DNA from: Pseudomonas sp. MYb60
Lineage (GTDB): Bacteria; Pseudomonadota; Gammaproteobacteria; Pseudomonadales; Pseudomonadaceae
Assembly: GCF_002979555.1 (NCBI RefSeq)
Contig: NZ_PCOZ01000018.1
Coordinates: forward strand, 1 to 64,000
Reading direction: 5' to 3'
DNA: 64,000 nucleotides
The position numbers were made by a program, and so were the translations under genes. Position 1 is the stretch's first letter. Each line of letters begins with the position of its first letter. Shown in pieces: positions 54,095 through 61,753 of the stretch. Below the pieces are notes generated by a model. That model was given only the letters and a program-made list of their open reading frames with translations, was not told the DNA's origin and did not search any database.

Positions 54095-54840
54095 ATGGAC
54101 AAAGTGGTCATCATCACCGGGGGCAGCCGTGGGATTGGCGCCGAGACGGCCTTGCTGGCCGCTCGCCAGGGTTATCGTATCTGCATCAACTACCATGCCA
54201 ACGAGGACGCCGCCCTGCGCGTGCTCGAACAGGTGCGCGGCCTGGGTGCCCAGGCCATCGCCGTGCGTGCCGACGTAAGCCGCGAAGATGAGGTGATCGG
54301 GTTGTTCAAGCGTGTCGACGCTGAGTTGGGCCGGGTCACCGCGCTGGTCAACAATGCGGGTACGGTGGGGCCCAAGTCGCGGGTCGATGAGATGTCCGAG
54401 CTGCGTATCCTCGACATCATGAAAACCAATGTGCTGGGGCCGATCCTGTGCGCCAAGCACGCAGTGCTGCGCATGTCGCCGCGCCATGGCGGGCAGGGCG
54501 GCAGCATCGTCAACGTGTCTCGGTGGCCGCGCGCCTCGGGTCGCCGGGAGAATATGTCGATTACGCGGCGTCCAAGGGCGCACTCGACACCTTCACCCTG
54601 GGCTTGTCCAAGGAAGTCGCGGGCGAGGGCATTCGCGTCAATGCGGTGCGGCCTGGTTACATCTTCACAGACTTTCATGCCTTGAGTGGCGATCCGGACC
54701 GGGTCAGCAAGCTCGAGTCGGGTATTCCCATGGCCCGTGGCGGGCGCCCGGATGAAGTGGCTGAGGCGATTATCTGGCTGTTGTCGGATAAAGCGTCCTA
54801 CGCCACGGGCACGTTTCTGGACCTGGGTGGTGGTCGCTAG
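54095..54840 (+). pseudogene. SDR-family oxidoreductase gene, frameshifted
   Basis: The short-chain dehydrogenase frame begins at 54095 after AGGAG. It has TGGSRGIGAETALLAARQGY (cofactor site) and LVNNAGTVGP, running to GSIVNVS near 54518. From there the +1 frame continues the protein as RLGSPGEYVDYAASKGALDT (catalytic YxxxK) to GGGR at 54840. One base is missing around 54516-54522, where the family sequence expects VSSVAARLG. The total is 746 bp, one short of a 249-codon frame. No slippery sequence is present, so it is either a true 1-bp deletion or a sequencing/assembly error. Substrate unknown; sugar or aldehyde reduction is typical. Confidence 0.8.
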
Positions 54841-54848
54841 GCATGGGT

Positions 54849-55313
54849 TCAGGTGCGTAAATGCTTCAGCACCGAATAACCCTTTTCGGAAAACGCCTTG
54901 AGTACGCTGGCTTCCGAGTTATCCAGCGTGCCATAGCCGTTGCTGGCAAAGCCGTCAATGTTGCCGTTGCGGCTGTGGATGGCGTTCAAGTGGCGGTCGT
55001 CGAGGTTGTCGATAAATCGCAAGACTTTATCCAGGTCGTAGGCCGCGTTTGCCCGGGCCTCAGGGTCGGGGTTGGCATGGGTCCAATCGCCCACCTGCCG
55101 TCGCAGATCATCGATCATGTGGTAGTTGTCGCGGTTGTCAAGGAAGCTCTTCAGCAGGGAGCTTTTTTCGATGATGCTGTCGGCAGAGCGATGGTCGCCG
55201 TCAGGGCGGCCCATGGGGCCGTTCATTTCGCGCACCTGCTTCTGCTCGTCATCGCGCATGTAGTGGGGGGGCACGCGCGGCGGTGTGTGGGAAGAAATGC
55301 TCGTCGTCTTCAT
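54849..55313 (-). CDS. Hypothetical 154-residue protein
   Basis: A 154-residue protein starting MKTTSISSHTPPRVPPHYMR, with a Pro/Ser/Thr-rich N-terminal 40 residues and a charged, probably helical body. The body includes SLLKSFLDNRDNYHMIDDLR and AAYDLDKVLRFIDNLDDRHL. The N-terminus has no cleavable signal but is Ser/Thr/Pro-rich, as in some type III secreted proteins; that is weak evidence. The start at 55313 follows GGAGA. It ends nine bases from the convergent SDR remnant. I do not recognise the family with confidence. Confidence 0.55.
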   Translation of the reverse strand: MKTTSISSHTPPRVPPHYMRDDEQKQVREMNGPMGRPDGDHRSADSIIEKSSLLKSFLDNRDNYHMIDDLRRQVGDWTHANPDPEARANAAYDLDKVLRFIDNLDDRHLNAIHSRNGNIDGFASNGYGTLDNSEASVLKAFSEKGYSVLKHLRT

Positions 55314-55381
55314 GGAAAGTCTCCAGGTTGAACAGGGAAAAGGTTTGCCCTGTGTGACATCCTGGCGAGTTTGGTTCCGGT

Positions 55382-56791
55382 TCAAAACGAACGCACGATT
55401 CTTCCTAGCGTTTCCATGGCTTTTTCCGACGTCTCGGTCCACGGGCTGCCGTAGTTCAAGCGAATGCAATTCCTGAAACGCTGGGTGGCCGAGAAGATCG
55501 GCCCCGGCGCGATGCTGATGCCTTGGGCCAAGGCCATCTGGAACAGCTTGAGCGAATCGATCGCCTCTGGCAGCTCAAGCCACAGGAAGTAGCCGCCTGC
55601 GGGCTGGCTGACGCGGGTCTGCGCCGGGAAGTAGCGCGCAATCGCCGCCAGCATGGCGCTTTGCTGTTCCTCCAGGGCGTAGCGCAATTTGCGCAGGTGG
55701 CGGTCGTAGCCGCCGTGTTGCAGGTAATCGGCAATCGCCGCCTGGGCCGGCATGGACGGGCACAGTGAGGTCATCAGCTTTAACCGCTCGACCTTCTGCG
55801 CAAAGCGCCCGGCGGCCACCCAGCCGACTCGATAGCCCGGCGCCAGGCTCTTGGCGAACGAGCCGCAGTGCATCACCAGGCCCTCGGTGTCGAAGGCCTT
55901 GGCCGGTTTTGGCGCGTGTTGTCCGTAATACAACTCGGCGTAGACATCGTCTTCGATCAGGGGCACCTGATGGCCGCGCAGCAATTCCACCAGCGCCTGT
56001 TTCTTTGCCTCGGGCACGGTGGCGCCCATGGGGTTCTGGAAGGTGGTCATGCTCCAGCAGGCCTTGATCGGATAACGCTCGAGCGCTTGCGCCAGGGCGC
56101 CGAGGTCGATGCCATCACGAGGGTGCACGGGGATTTCCACCGCCTTGAGTTTCAAACGCTCCAGCACTTGCAGGCAGGCGTAGAACGCCGGCGCTTCGAT
56201 GGCCACCAGGTCGCCAGGTTCAGTGACGGCTTGCAGGCAGAGGTTGAGGGCCTCGAGTGCGCCGTTGGTGATCAGCAGCTCCTCCATCGGCAGCATCAGC
56301 CCGCCGACCATGTAGCGCAGGGCGATCTGCCGCCGCAGTTGGGGGTTGCCCGGCGACATGTCGGTGACCACCAGGCGCGGGTCCATTTCGCGGCTGGCGC
56401 TTGCCAGGGAGCGGGCCAGTCGCGGCAGCGGGAACAGCATCGGGCTGGGGAACGCCGAGCCGAACGGCACCGTGTTGGGGTCCTTGATCGAGTCGAGCAC
56501 CGAGAACACCAGCTCGCTCACGTCAACCTCGGTGGATTCGTGCACCGTTTCGCTCACCACCGGCTCGGAAAACGGGCTGGGTGCATGGGTGTTGACGAAG
56601 TAGCCGGAGCGCGGCCGCGCGCGGATCAGGCCGCGGCGCTCCAGCAGGTAGTACGCCTGGAACACCGTGGACGGGCTGACGCCGTAGGTCTGGCTGGCAT
56701 AGCGCACCGAGGGCACGCGCTGGCCGGGACCTAGGACGCCGGAGCGGATCAGTTCTGCGATGTCGTCGGCGAATTTTTCGTAGCGTTTCAT
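55382..56791 (-). CDS. MocR-type GntR/aminotransferase regulator
   Basis: A 469-residue fusion. The N-terminal GntR winged helix (residues ~1-75) has ELIRSGVLGPGQRVPSVRYA and YGVSPSTVFQAYYLLERRGL. It is joined to a fold-type I aminotransferase-like domain with the PLP Lys in CGSFAKSLAPGYRVGWVAAG, plus PLIEDDVYAELYY and WSMTTFQNPMGATVPEA. MocR proteins usually sense PLP or amine adducts and control vitamin B6, GABA or taurine genes. The start at 56791 is preferred to 56830. It lies 54 bp downstream of ccoG on the same strand; its target is not evident. Confidence 0.83.
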   Translation of the reverse strand: MKRYEKFADDIAELIRSGVLGPGQRVPSVRYASQTYGVSPSTVFQAYYLLERRGLIRARPRSGYFVNTHAPSPFSEPVVSETVHESTEVDVSELVFSVLDSIKDPNTVPFGSAFPSPMLFPLPRLARSLASASREMDPRLVVTDMSPGNPQLRRQIALRYMVGGLMLPMEELLITNGALEALNLCLQAVTEPGDLVAIEAPAFYACLQVLERLKLKAVEIPVHPRDGIDLGALAQALERYPIKACWSMTTFQNPMGATVPEAKKQALVELLRGHQVPLIEDDVYAELYYGQHAPKPAKAFDTEGLVMHCGSFAKSLAPGYRVGWVAAGRFAQKVERLKLMTSLCPSMPAQAAIADYLQHGGYDRHLRKLRYALEEQQSAMLAAIARYFPAQTRVSQPAGGYFLWLELPEAIDSLKLFQMALAQGISIAPGPIFSATQRFRNCIRLNYGSPWTETSEKAMETLGRIVRSF

Positions 56792-56845
56792 GGCAGCCTT
56801 AAACAATTTTTGGGTACAGGCACCGATCAACGTCAGTGCCGGGTG

Positions 56846-58255
56846 TCAGCGATTCAACGGCGCCACGAAGCGGCTATCGGCCGCGCTGTAGACCCACGGC
56901 TCATCCACGTCCGTGACCCTGAAACGCACGGTCTGCGAGCTGCTCGCGGGTTTATCCGCCAGCATCGCGACTGACACCGGTACGTCGATGATTTCCCCGG
57001 GGGCCAGGCGTACCTGGGTGTTGCCGTGCAGTTCGAAGCCTTGCGCGTCCACCAGTTCCACGCGGTATTCCTGGGGCTGCTGGGTCTTGTTGATGACCTT
57101 GAGGCTGTAGATGTTTTCGATCTGGCCCTGGGCGTTCTCACGGAAAAGACCCCGGTCCTTGGTCACGTCCAGCGACACCATCGGCCGCTCCACCAATGCC
57201 ACCACCAGTGCGGCAATCATCATCAGCAGCACCGCACTGTAGCCGATCAGGCGCGGTCGTAGCAGCCGGGTGTTGCCGCCTTGCAGTTGATGCTCGCTGG
57301 TATAGCTCACCAGGCCACGGGGATAACCCATCTTGTCCATGATCGAATCGCAGGCATCGATGCACGCTGCACAACCAATGCATTCCATTTGCAGGCCGTC
57401 GCGGATGTCGATGCCGGTAGGGCACACCTGCACGCACAATGTGCAATCGATGCAGTCACCCAGGCCGGCGTCGGCGGGGAGGGTCTCGCGTTTACGCGGG
57501 CCCCGGCGTTCGCCACGGGCGGCGTTGTAGGCAATGGTCAGGGTGTCCTTGTCGAACATCACGCTCTGGAAGCGCGCGTACGGGCACATGTGCATGCACA
57601 CCGCTTCGCGCAGCCAGCCGGCGTTCAGGTACGTGGCCGCAGTGAAAAACAGCACCCAGAACAGGCTCACACCGCCCACTTGCCAGGTCAGCAGGTCGGT
57701 GGCCAGGGGGCGGATCGGCGTGAAGTAGCCGACAAAGGTCAGCCCCGTCAGCACGCTGATGCCCAGCCATAGGGTGTGTTTGGCTGAGCGTCGCGCCAGC
57801 TTGTTCAGGTTCCAGGGGGCCGCGTGCAGTTTGATGCGTTGGTTGCGCTCGCCCTCGGTGACCTTTTCGCACCACATGAACAACCAAGTGAATGAGCTCT
57901 GCGGGCAGGTGTAGCCGCACCACACGCGGCCGGCGAAGACGGTGATGGCGAACAGCCCGAAGGCGCAGATGATCAGCAGCGCTGACAGCAGGATGAAATC
58001 CTGCGGCCAGAAGGTCGCGCCAAAGATGTGGAATTTGCTTTCAGCCAGGTCCCACAGCACGGCCTGGCGACCACCCCAGTTCAGCCACACCGTGCCGAAG
58101 AATGCCAGGAACAGGAAGCCGGCACCGCTCACGCGCAAGGTGCGGAACATGCCGGTAAAACTTCGGGTGTGAATCAGGGTATCGCTGGATGTGGCCTTCA
58201 CCTTCGTCGGGTGGATGGGCACAAAGGTTTCCACGGTGGGGATTCGTTCGCTCAT
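56846..58255 (-). CDS. ccoG: Cytochrome c oxidase accessory protein CcoG
   Basis: A 469-residue membrane iron-sulfur protein. It has about four to five membrane segments (FRTLRVSGAGFLFLAFFGTV first) and WCGYTCPQSSFTWLFMWCEK. Two 4Fe-4S clusters follow, CIDCTLCVQVCPTG and CIGCAACIDACDS. The C-terminal periplasmic domain is of Ig/FixG type (YRVELVDAQGFELHGNTQVR). It reduces copper or assists maturation of cbb3 oxidase. The start at 58255 is preferred to 58279. The ccoNOPQ structural genes are not in the window, so this copy is away from them. Confidence 0.87.
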   Translation of the reverse strand: MSERIPTVETFVPIHPTKVKATSSDTLIHTRSFTGMFRTLRVSGAGFLFLAFFGTVWLNWGGRQAVLWDLAESKFHIFGATFWPQDFILLSALLIICAFGLFAITVFAGRVWCGYTCPQSSFTWLFMWCEKVTEGERNQRIKLHAAPWNLNKLARRSAKHTLWLGISVLTGLTFVGYFTPIRPLATDLLTWQVGGVSLFWVLFFTAATYLNAGWLREAVCMHMCPYARFQSVMFDKDTLTIAYNAARGERRGPRKRETLPADAGLGDCIDCTLCVQVCPTGIDIRDGLQMECIGCAACIDACDSIMDKMGYPRGLVSYTSEHQLQGGNTRLLRPRLIGYSAVLLMMIAALVVALVERPMVSLDVTKDRGLFRENAQGQIENIYSLKVINKTQQPQEYRVELVDAQGFELHGNTQVRLAPGEIIDVPVSVAMLADKPASSSQTVRFRVTDVDEPWVYSAADSRFVAPLNR

Positions 58256-58381
58256 GGTCGTTCGCTCAACAGCCTCCATCAGGCCGATGAACTATGCGCG
58301 CCGGTCTGTTTGCAGAACAGACTCAGCTAGGGCGATAAAAAGCGGATCAGATGAGCGGCCGGGCAAGCGCTGCGACAATCA

Positions 58382-58410
58382 GCTGCACCCCGCAGGCAAA
58401 GGGGCGCAGC
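58382..58410 (-). terminator. Hairpin downstream of the DUF3203 gene
   Basis: GCTGCACCCC (58382-58391) and GGGGCGCAGC (58401-58410) pair with one mismatch around a 9-base loop, 30 bp after the DUF3203 stop. On the minus strand the hairpin is preceded by an A-rich AATAAA and followed by TGATTG, so strength is uncertain. Confidence 0.45.
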
Positions 58411-58439
58411 TTTATTCGGTGGGTGCTGACACAGATCAA

Positions 58440-58679
58440 TCAAATCAGCGAACCAGGCTCCTCGGCCTTTACATGATTGCGACCATCGCTAGCGCCAGCC
58501 ACGGTGAGGGCATCGGCCTCCGCCTCGGTGATGTAGATTTTCTGGGCGGCCAATTCCACGTAAGACATGGACTTGTCATCGTCGGTCAGTACGGTCACTC
58601 GGGTGGCGGGCAGGCTTTGTTCCTGGCCATCCTCGGCAAGCTTGAAGTAGCACATTTGATGTTCGATACGTACGGTCAT
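58440..58679 (-). CDS. DUF3203 family protein
   Basis: A 79-residue cytoplasmic protein with the pattern MTVRIEHQMCYFKLAEDGQE, SYVELAAQKIYITEAEADAL and VAGASDGRNHVK. It corresponds to DUF3203, a small Pseudomonas family of unknown function. The ATG at 58679 follows a GGAGA site. It stands alone, 184 bp upstream of ccoG on the same strand, and diverges from the MgtC gene. Confidence 0.78.
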   Translation of the reverse strand: MTVRIEHQMCYFKLAEDGQEQSLPATRVTVLTDDDKSMSYVELAAQKIYITEAEADALTVAGASDGRNHVKAEEPGSLI

Positions 58680-58798
58680 GCCGATCTCCTTCCCATAGGA
58701 TTATGAACATTAGGGCGGGGACCGCCCCGCGGGTTCAAGGCAACTGACTGGCGGTCGCTGCTGTCCATCCTTTATCGACAATTAAAAGGACAGCTTCC

Positions 58799-59290
58799 AT
58801 GGACGCCTGGTGGCACGAAGTGTGGCAAACCCTGCAAGCCGAGTTCGCCGATATCGGCGATGCCAGGCAACTGACCCAGATCACGGTGCGCCTGCTGATC
58901 GCGGCCATCCTGGGCGGCATTCTGGGCTTCGAACGCGAGAGCAAGGGCAAGGCGGCGGGCGTCCGTACCCATATGCTGGTGGCGCTGGGCGCAGCGTTGT
59001 TCGTGATGGTGCCGCAGATGTCCGGCAGCCAGGCGGATGCCATGAGTCGGGTGGTGCAGGGCGTGATTGCCGGAATCGGCTTTTTGGGGGCGGGCACTAT
59101 CATCAAGGGCAAGGATGATGAAGAGGGGCACGTCAAGGGGCTGACCACCGCCGCCGGCTTGTGGATGACCGCTGCGATTGGGGTCTCGGCCGGACTCGGT
59201 CGGGAATCGACAGCGGTGCTGAGTACCTTGCTGGCATTGGCGGTGTTCAGTGTGATGCCGAAAATCGTCAAACGCTTCGAGAAAGATTGA
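58799..59290 (+). CDS. MgtC/SapB family inner-membrane protein
   Basis: A 163-residue protein with four to five hydrophobic helices and the MgtC signature: AAILGGILGFERESKGKAAG, RTHMLVALGAALFVMVPQMS and GIGFLGAGTIIKGKDD, then LTTAAGLWMTAAIGVSAGLG. It lacks the C-terminal ACT-like domain of Salmonella MgtC. Roles include magnesium starvation survival and, in pathogens, intramacrophage growth. The start at 58799 follows AAAAGGA. The last 23 bases overlap the 3' end of the convergent 56-residue gene. Confidence 0.85.
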   Translation: MDAWWHEVWQTLQAEFADIGDARQLTQITVRLLIAAILGGILGFERESKGKAAGVRTHMLVALGAALFVMVPQMSGSQADAMSRVVQGVIAGIGFLGAGTIIKGKDDEEGHVKGLTTAAGLWMTAAIGVSAGLGRESTAVLSTLLALAVFSVMPKIVKRFEKD

Positions 59291-59438
59291 CGATCACTGG
59301 CGGCATGGTGGTCGGAGGCTCCTCCACGACAGGCTTTTCCTGCGGCGGTTCTTCCTCGGGAATTTCTTCCGGGCCGGGCGGCAGCACGGGTTTGTCGATG
59401 TTCGGGTCCGGGGTTTCTGCAGGGATCGGGATATTCAT
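59268..59438 (-). CDS. Small Pro/Glu-rich protein
   Basis: A 56-residue protein of which almost half the residues are Pro or Glu. It begins MNIPIPAETPDPNIDKPVLP, with PGPEEIPEEEPPQEKPV in the middle. The start at 59438 has an ideal AAAGGAGG site eight bases upstream, which is strong evidence it is translated. It has no signal peptide or membrane segment and is probably disordered. It lies between MgtC and glgE, convergent with the former. Small Pro-rich proteins in this position are unexplained. Confidence 0.6.
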   Translation of the reverse strand: MNIPIPAETPDPNIDKPVLPPGPEEIPEEEPPQEKPVVEEPPTTMPPVIVNLSRSV

Positions 59439-59641
59439 GGGTGTGGCCTCCTTTGTGCTTGGCTCTATCGGTGGACAGCCGTCAGGGGGAATTGATTCCC
59501 CGCCCAATGGCGGCACATCCACCTGAACTTTTCGCGCGGCCCCGGGCTCGGACCTATGACGGCCTGCTCAGGGAAAGCGCGGCCGTATCGGAATTCGGAT
59601 CACGCAAAGAGCGTCCACAGGGCGTAAGGGGAAGATGCTCG

Positions 59642-61630
59642 ATGACTGCTGAAGTACAGGCTCAAGATCAATCCTTGTTACCGTTGTCCCAGGCGTTGTT
59701 GCTGCCCAGGATCGCCATCGAAAACACCTCGCCCGTTATCGACGGCGGCGAATTTGCCGTCAAGGCCGTGGTCGGCCAGCGGGTCAATGTCACCAGCAAA
59801 GTGTTCGCCGATGGCCATGACAAGCTCGCGGTGCTGATCCGCTGGCGTGCCTTGCATGAAGAGAGCTGGCACAGCGTGGTGATGAGCGATGTGGGCAACA
59901 ATGGCTGGGAAGGCGCATTTACCGTCATTACCCAGGGCCCCCATGAATACTGCATCGAAGCCTGGATCGATACCTTCGCCAGCTTCTGCTATGAATTGCG
60001 CAAGAAACACGAGGCCGGGGTGCCGGTCAGCCTTGAATTGCAGGAGGGCCGCAGCCTGGTGCTGCAGGCCGCCGAGCGCAGCGATAACGAATTGCGCGAT
60101 CGCTTGATGCTGCTGCATCACGAACTGTCGGGCCTGCTGGAAACCGAGCAGGTTGCGCAATTCCTGCACGAAGACAGTGCGCACCTGATGACCCAGGCCG
60201 ATCACCGTGCGTATTTGAGCATCAGCCCTGCGTATCCGATCGATGTGGAGCGCACGGCCGCGCTGTTTGCCAGTTGGTACGAGCTGTTTCCCCGCTCGAT
60301 CACGGACGACCCGGCGCGCCACGGCACCTTCAATGATGTGCACTCGCGCTTGTCGATGATCCACGACATGGGCTTCGACGTGCTGTACTTCCCGCCGATC
60401 CATCCCATTGGTCGCAGCCATCGCAAGGGGCCGAATAACGCCCTGACCGCCGGCCCTGACGATCCCGGCAGCCCGTATGCCATCGGCAGCGAAGACGGTG
60501 GCCACGAGGCAATCCATCCGCAGTTGGGCAGCCGCGATGATTTCCGCCGGCTGGTCAAGGCCGCCGCCGACCACGGCCTTGAAATCGCCCTGGACTTTGC
60601 CATTCAGTGCTCCCAGGACCACCCGTGGCTCAAGCAGCACCCCGGCTGGTTCAACTGGCGCCCGGACGGCACGATCAAGTACGCCGAGAACCCGCCGAAG
60701 AAATATCAGGACATCGTCAACGTCGACTTCTATGCCGCCGATGCGATCCCCAGCCTGTGGACCGAACTGCGCGACGTCGTGGTGGGTTGGGTGGAAGAGG
60801 GCGTGAAGACCTTTCGCGTCGACAACCCTCACACCAAGCCCTTGCCATTCTGGCAATGGTTGATCAGCGACGTGCGGGCCAAATACCCCGATGTAATCTT
60901 CCTCGCCGAAGCCTTTACCACCCCGGCGATGATGGCGCGCCTGGGCAAGGTCGGTTACTCCCAGAGCTACACCTACTTCACTTGGCGCAACACCAAGGCC
61001 GAGTTGAGCGAGTACTTCACCCAGCTCAATGAGTCGCCGTTGCGCGAATGCTTCCGGCCGAATTTCTTCGTCAATACGCCGGATATCAACCCCGCGTTCC
61101 TGCACGAGTCCGGCCGCCCGGGATTTCTGATCCGCGCCGCGCTGGCCACCATGGGCTCGGGGCTTTGGGGCATGTATTCGGGGTACGAGCTGTGCGAGGC
61201 CGCGCCCGTGCCGGGCAAAGAGGAGTACCTGGATTCGGAAAAATACCAGATCCGCGTCCGAGATTTCACTGCGCCAGGAAACATCATCGCCGAAATCGCC
61301 CAACTCAACCGCATTCGCCGGCAAAACCCGGCGTTGCAGACTCATTTGGGCTTGAAGCTGTACAACGCCTGGAACGACAACATCCTGTATTTCGGCAAGC
61401 GTACCGAGGATGGCAGCAACTTCATTCTGGTGGCGGTGAACCTCGACCCCTACAACGCTCAGGAAGCCAACTTCGAACTGCCGCTATGGGAGCTCGGCTT
61501 GCCCGATGACGCCCATACCCAGGGCGAAGACCTGATGAATGGCCACCGTTGGACCTGGTATGGCAAGACCCAGTGGATGCGCCTGGAGCCCCACACTCCA
61601 TTTGGCATCTGGCGCATCACGACCCCTTGA
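59642..61630 (+). CDS. glgE: Alpha-1,4-glucan:maltose-1-phosphate maltosyltransferase GlgE
   Basis: A 662-residue GH13_3 enzyme that extends alpha-1,4-glucan using maltose-1-phosphate. The N-terminal domain (~1-120) is followed by the catalytic barrel. The nucleophile Asp394 is in GVKTFRVDNPHTKP and the acid/base Glu423 in IFLAEAFTTPAM, numbers that agree with my memory of the Streptomyces enzyme. The transition-state stabiliser region is toward the C-terminus. The start at 59642 follows AAGGGGAAG; the longer frame to 59441 is non-coding. It is followed 123 bp later by treS, completing the GlgE pathway. Confidence 0.93.
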   Translation: MTAEVQAQDQSLLPLSQALLLPRIAIENTSPVIDGGEFAVKAVVGQRVNVTSKVFADGHDKLAVLIRWRALHEESWHSVVMSDVGNNGWEGAFTVITQGPHEYCIEAWIDTFASFCYELRKKHEAGVPVSLELQEGRSLVLQAAERSDNELRDRLMLLHHELSGLLETEQVAQFLHEDSAHLMTQADHRAYLSISPAYPIDVERTAALFASWYELFPRSITDDPARHGTFNDVHSRLSMIHDMGFDVLYFPPIHPIGRSHRKGPNNALTAGPDDPGSPYAIGSEDGGHEAIHPQLGSRDDFRRLVKAAADHGLEIALDFAIQCSQDHPWLKQHPGWFNWRPDGTIKYAENPPKKYQDIVNVDFYAADAIPSLWTELRDVVVGWVEEGVKTFRVDNPHTKPLPFWQWLISDVRAKYPDVIFLAEAFTTPAMMARLGKVGYSQSYTYFTWRNTKAELSEYFTQLNESPLRECFRPNFFVNTPDINPAFLHESGRPGFLIRAALATMGSGLWGMYSGYELCEAAPVPGKEEYLDSEKYQIRVRDFTAPGNIIAEIAQLNRIRRQNPALQTHLGLKLYNAWNDNILYFGKRTEDGSNFILVAVNLDPYNAQEANFELPLWELGLPDDAHTQGEDLMNGHRWTWYGKTQWMRLEPHTPFGIWRITTP

Positions 61631-61636
61631 GTTGAT

Positions 61637-61684
61637 CGTTCCCACGCGCCGCGTGGGAACGCCCCTGGTGACGCTTCGCGTCAC
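61637..61684. repeat. Double-hairpin intergenic repeat between glgE and treS
   Basis: CGTTCCCACG (61637-61646) pairs with CGTGGGAACG (61652-61661), and GTGACGC (61668-61674) pairs with GCGTCAC (61678-61684). Both stems are perfect. This is the cgttcccacgc-type repeat common in P. fluorescens intergenic DNA, different from REPs. It may stabilise the upstream mRNA or attenuate read-through. Confidence 0.75.
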
Positions 61685-61753
61685 GCTTGAGGACGCCAAA
61701 CGTTCGGGGTTGCATTTATTCAGGTAGGCATTCAAGTTTTCCAGGAGTTTCCA

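Noticed and set aside
54510..54530. Programmed frameshift in the SDR gene
   Set aside because: No slippery heptamer or stimulatory structure at the junction; a plain deletion explains it.
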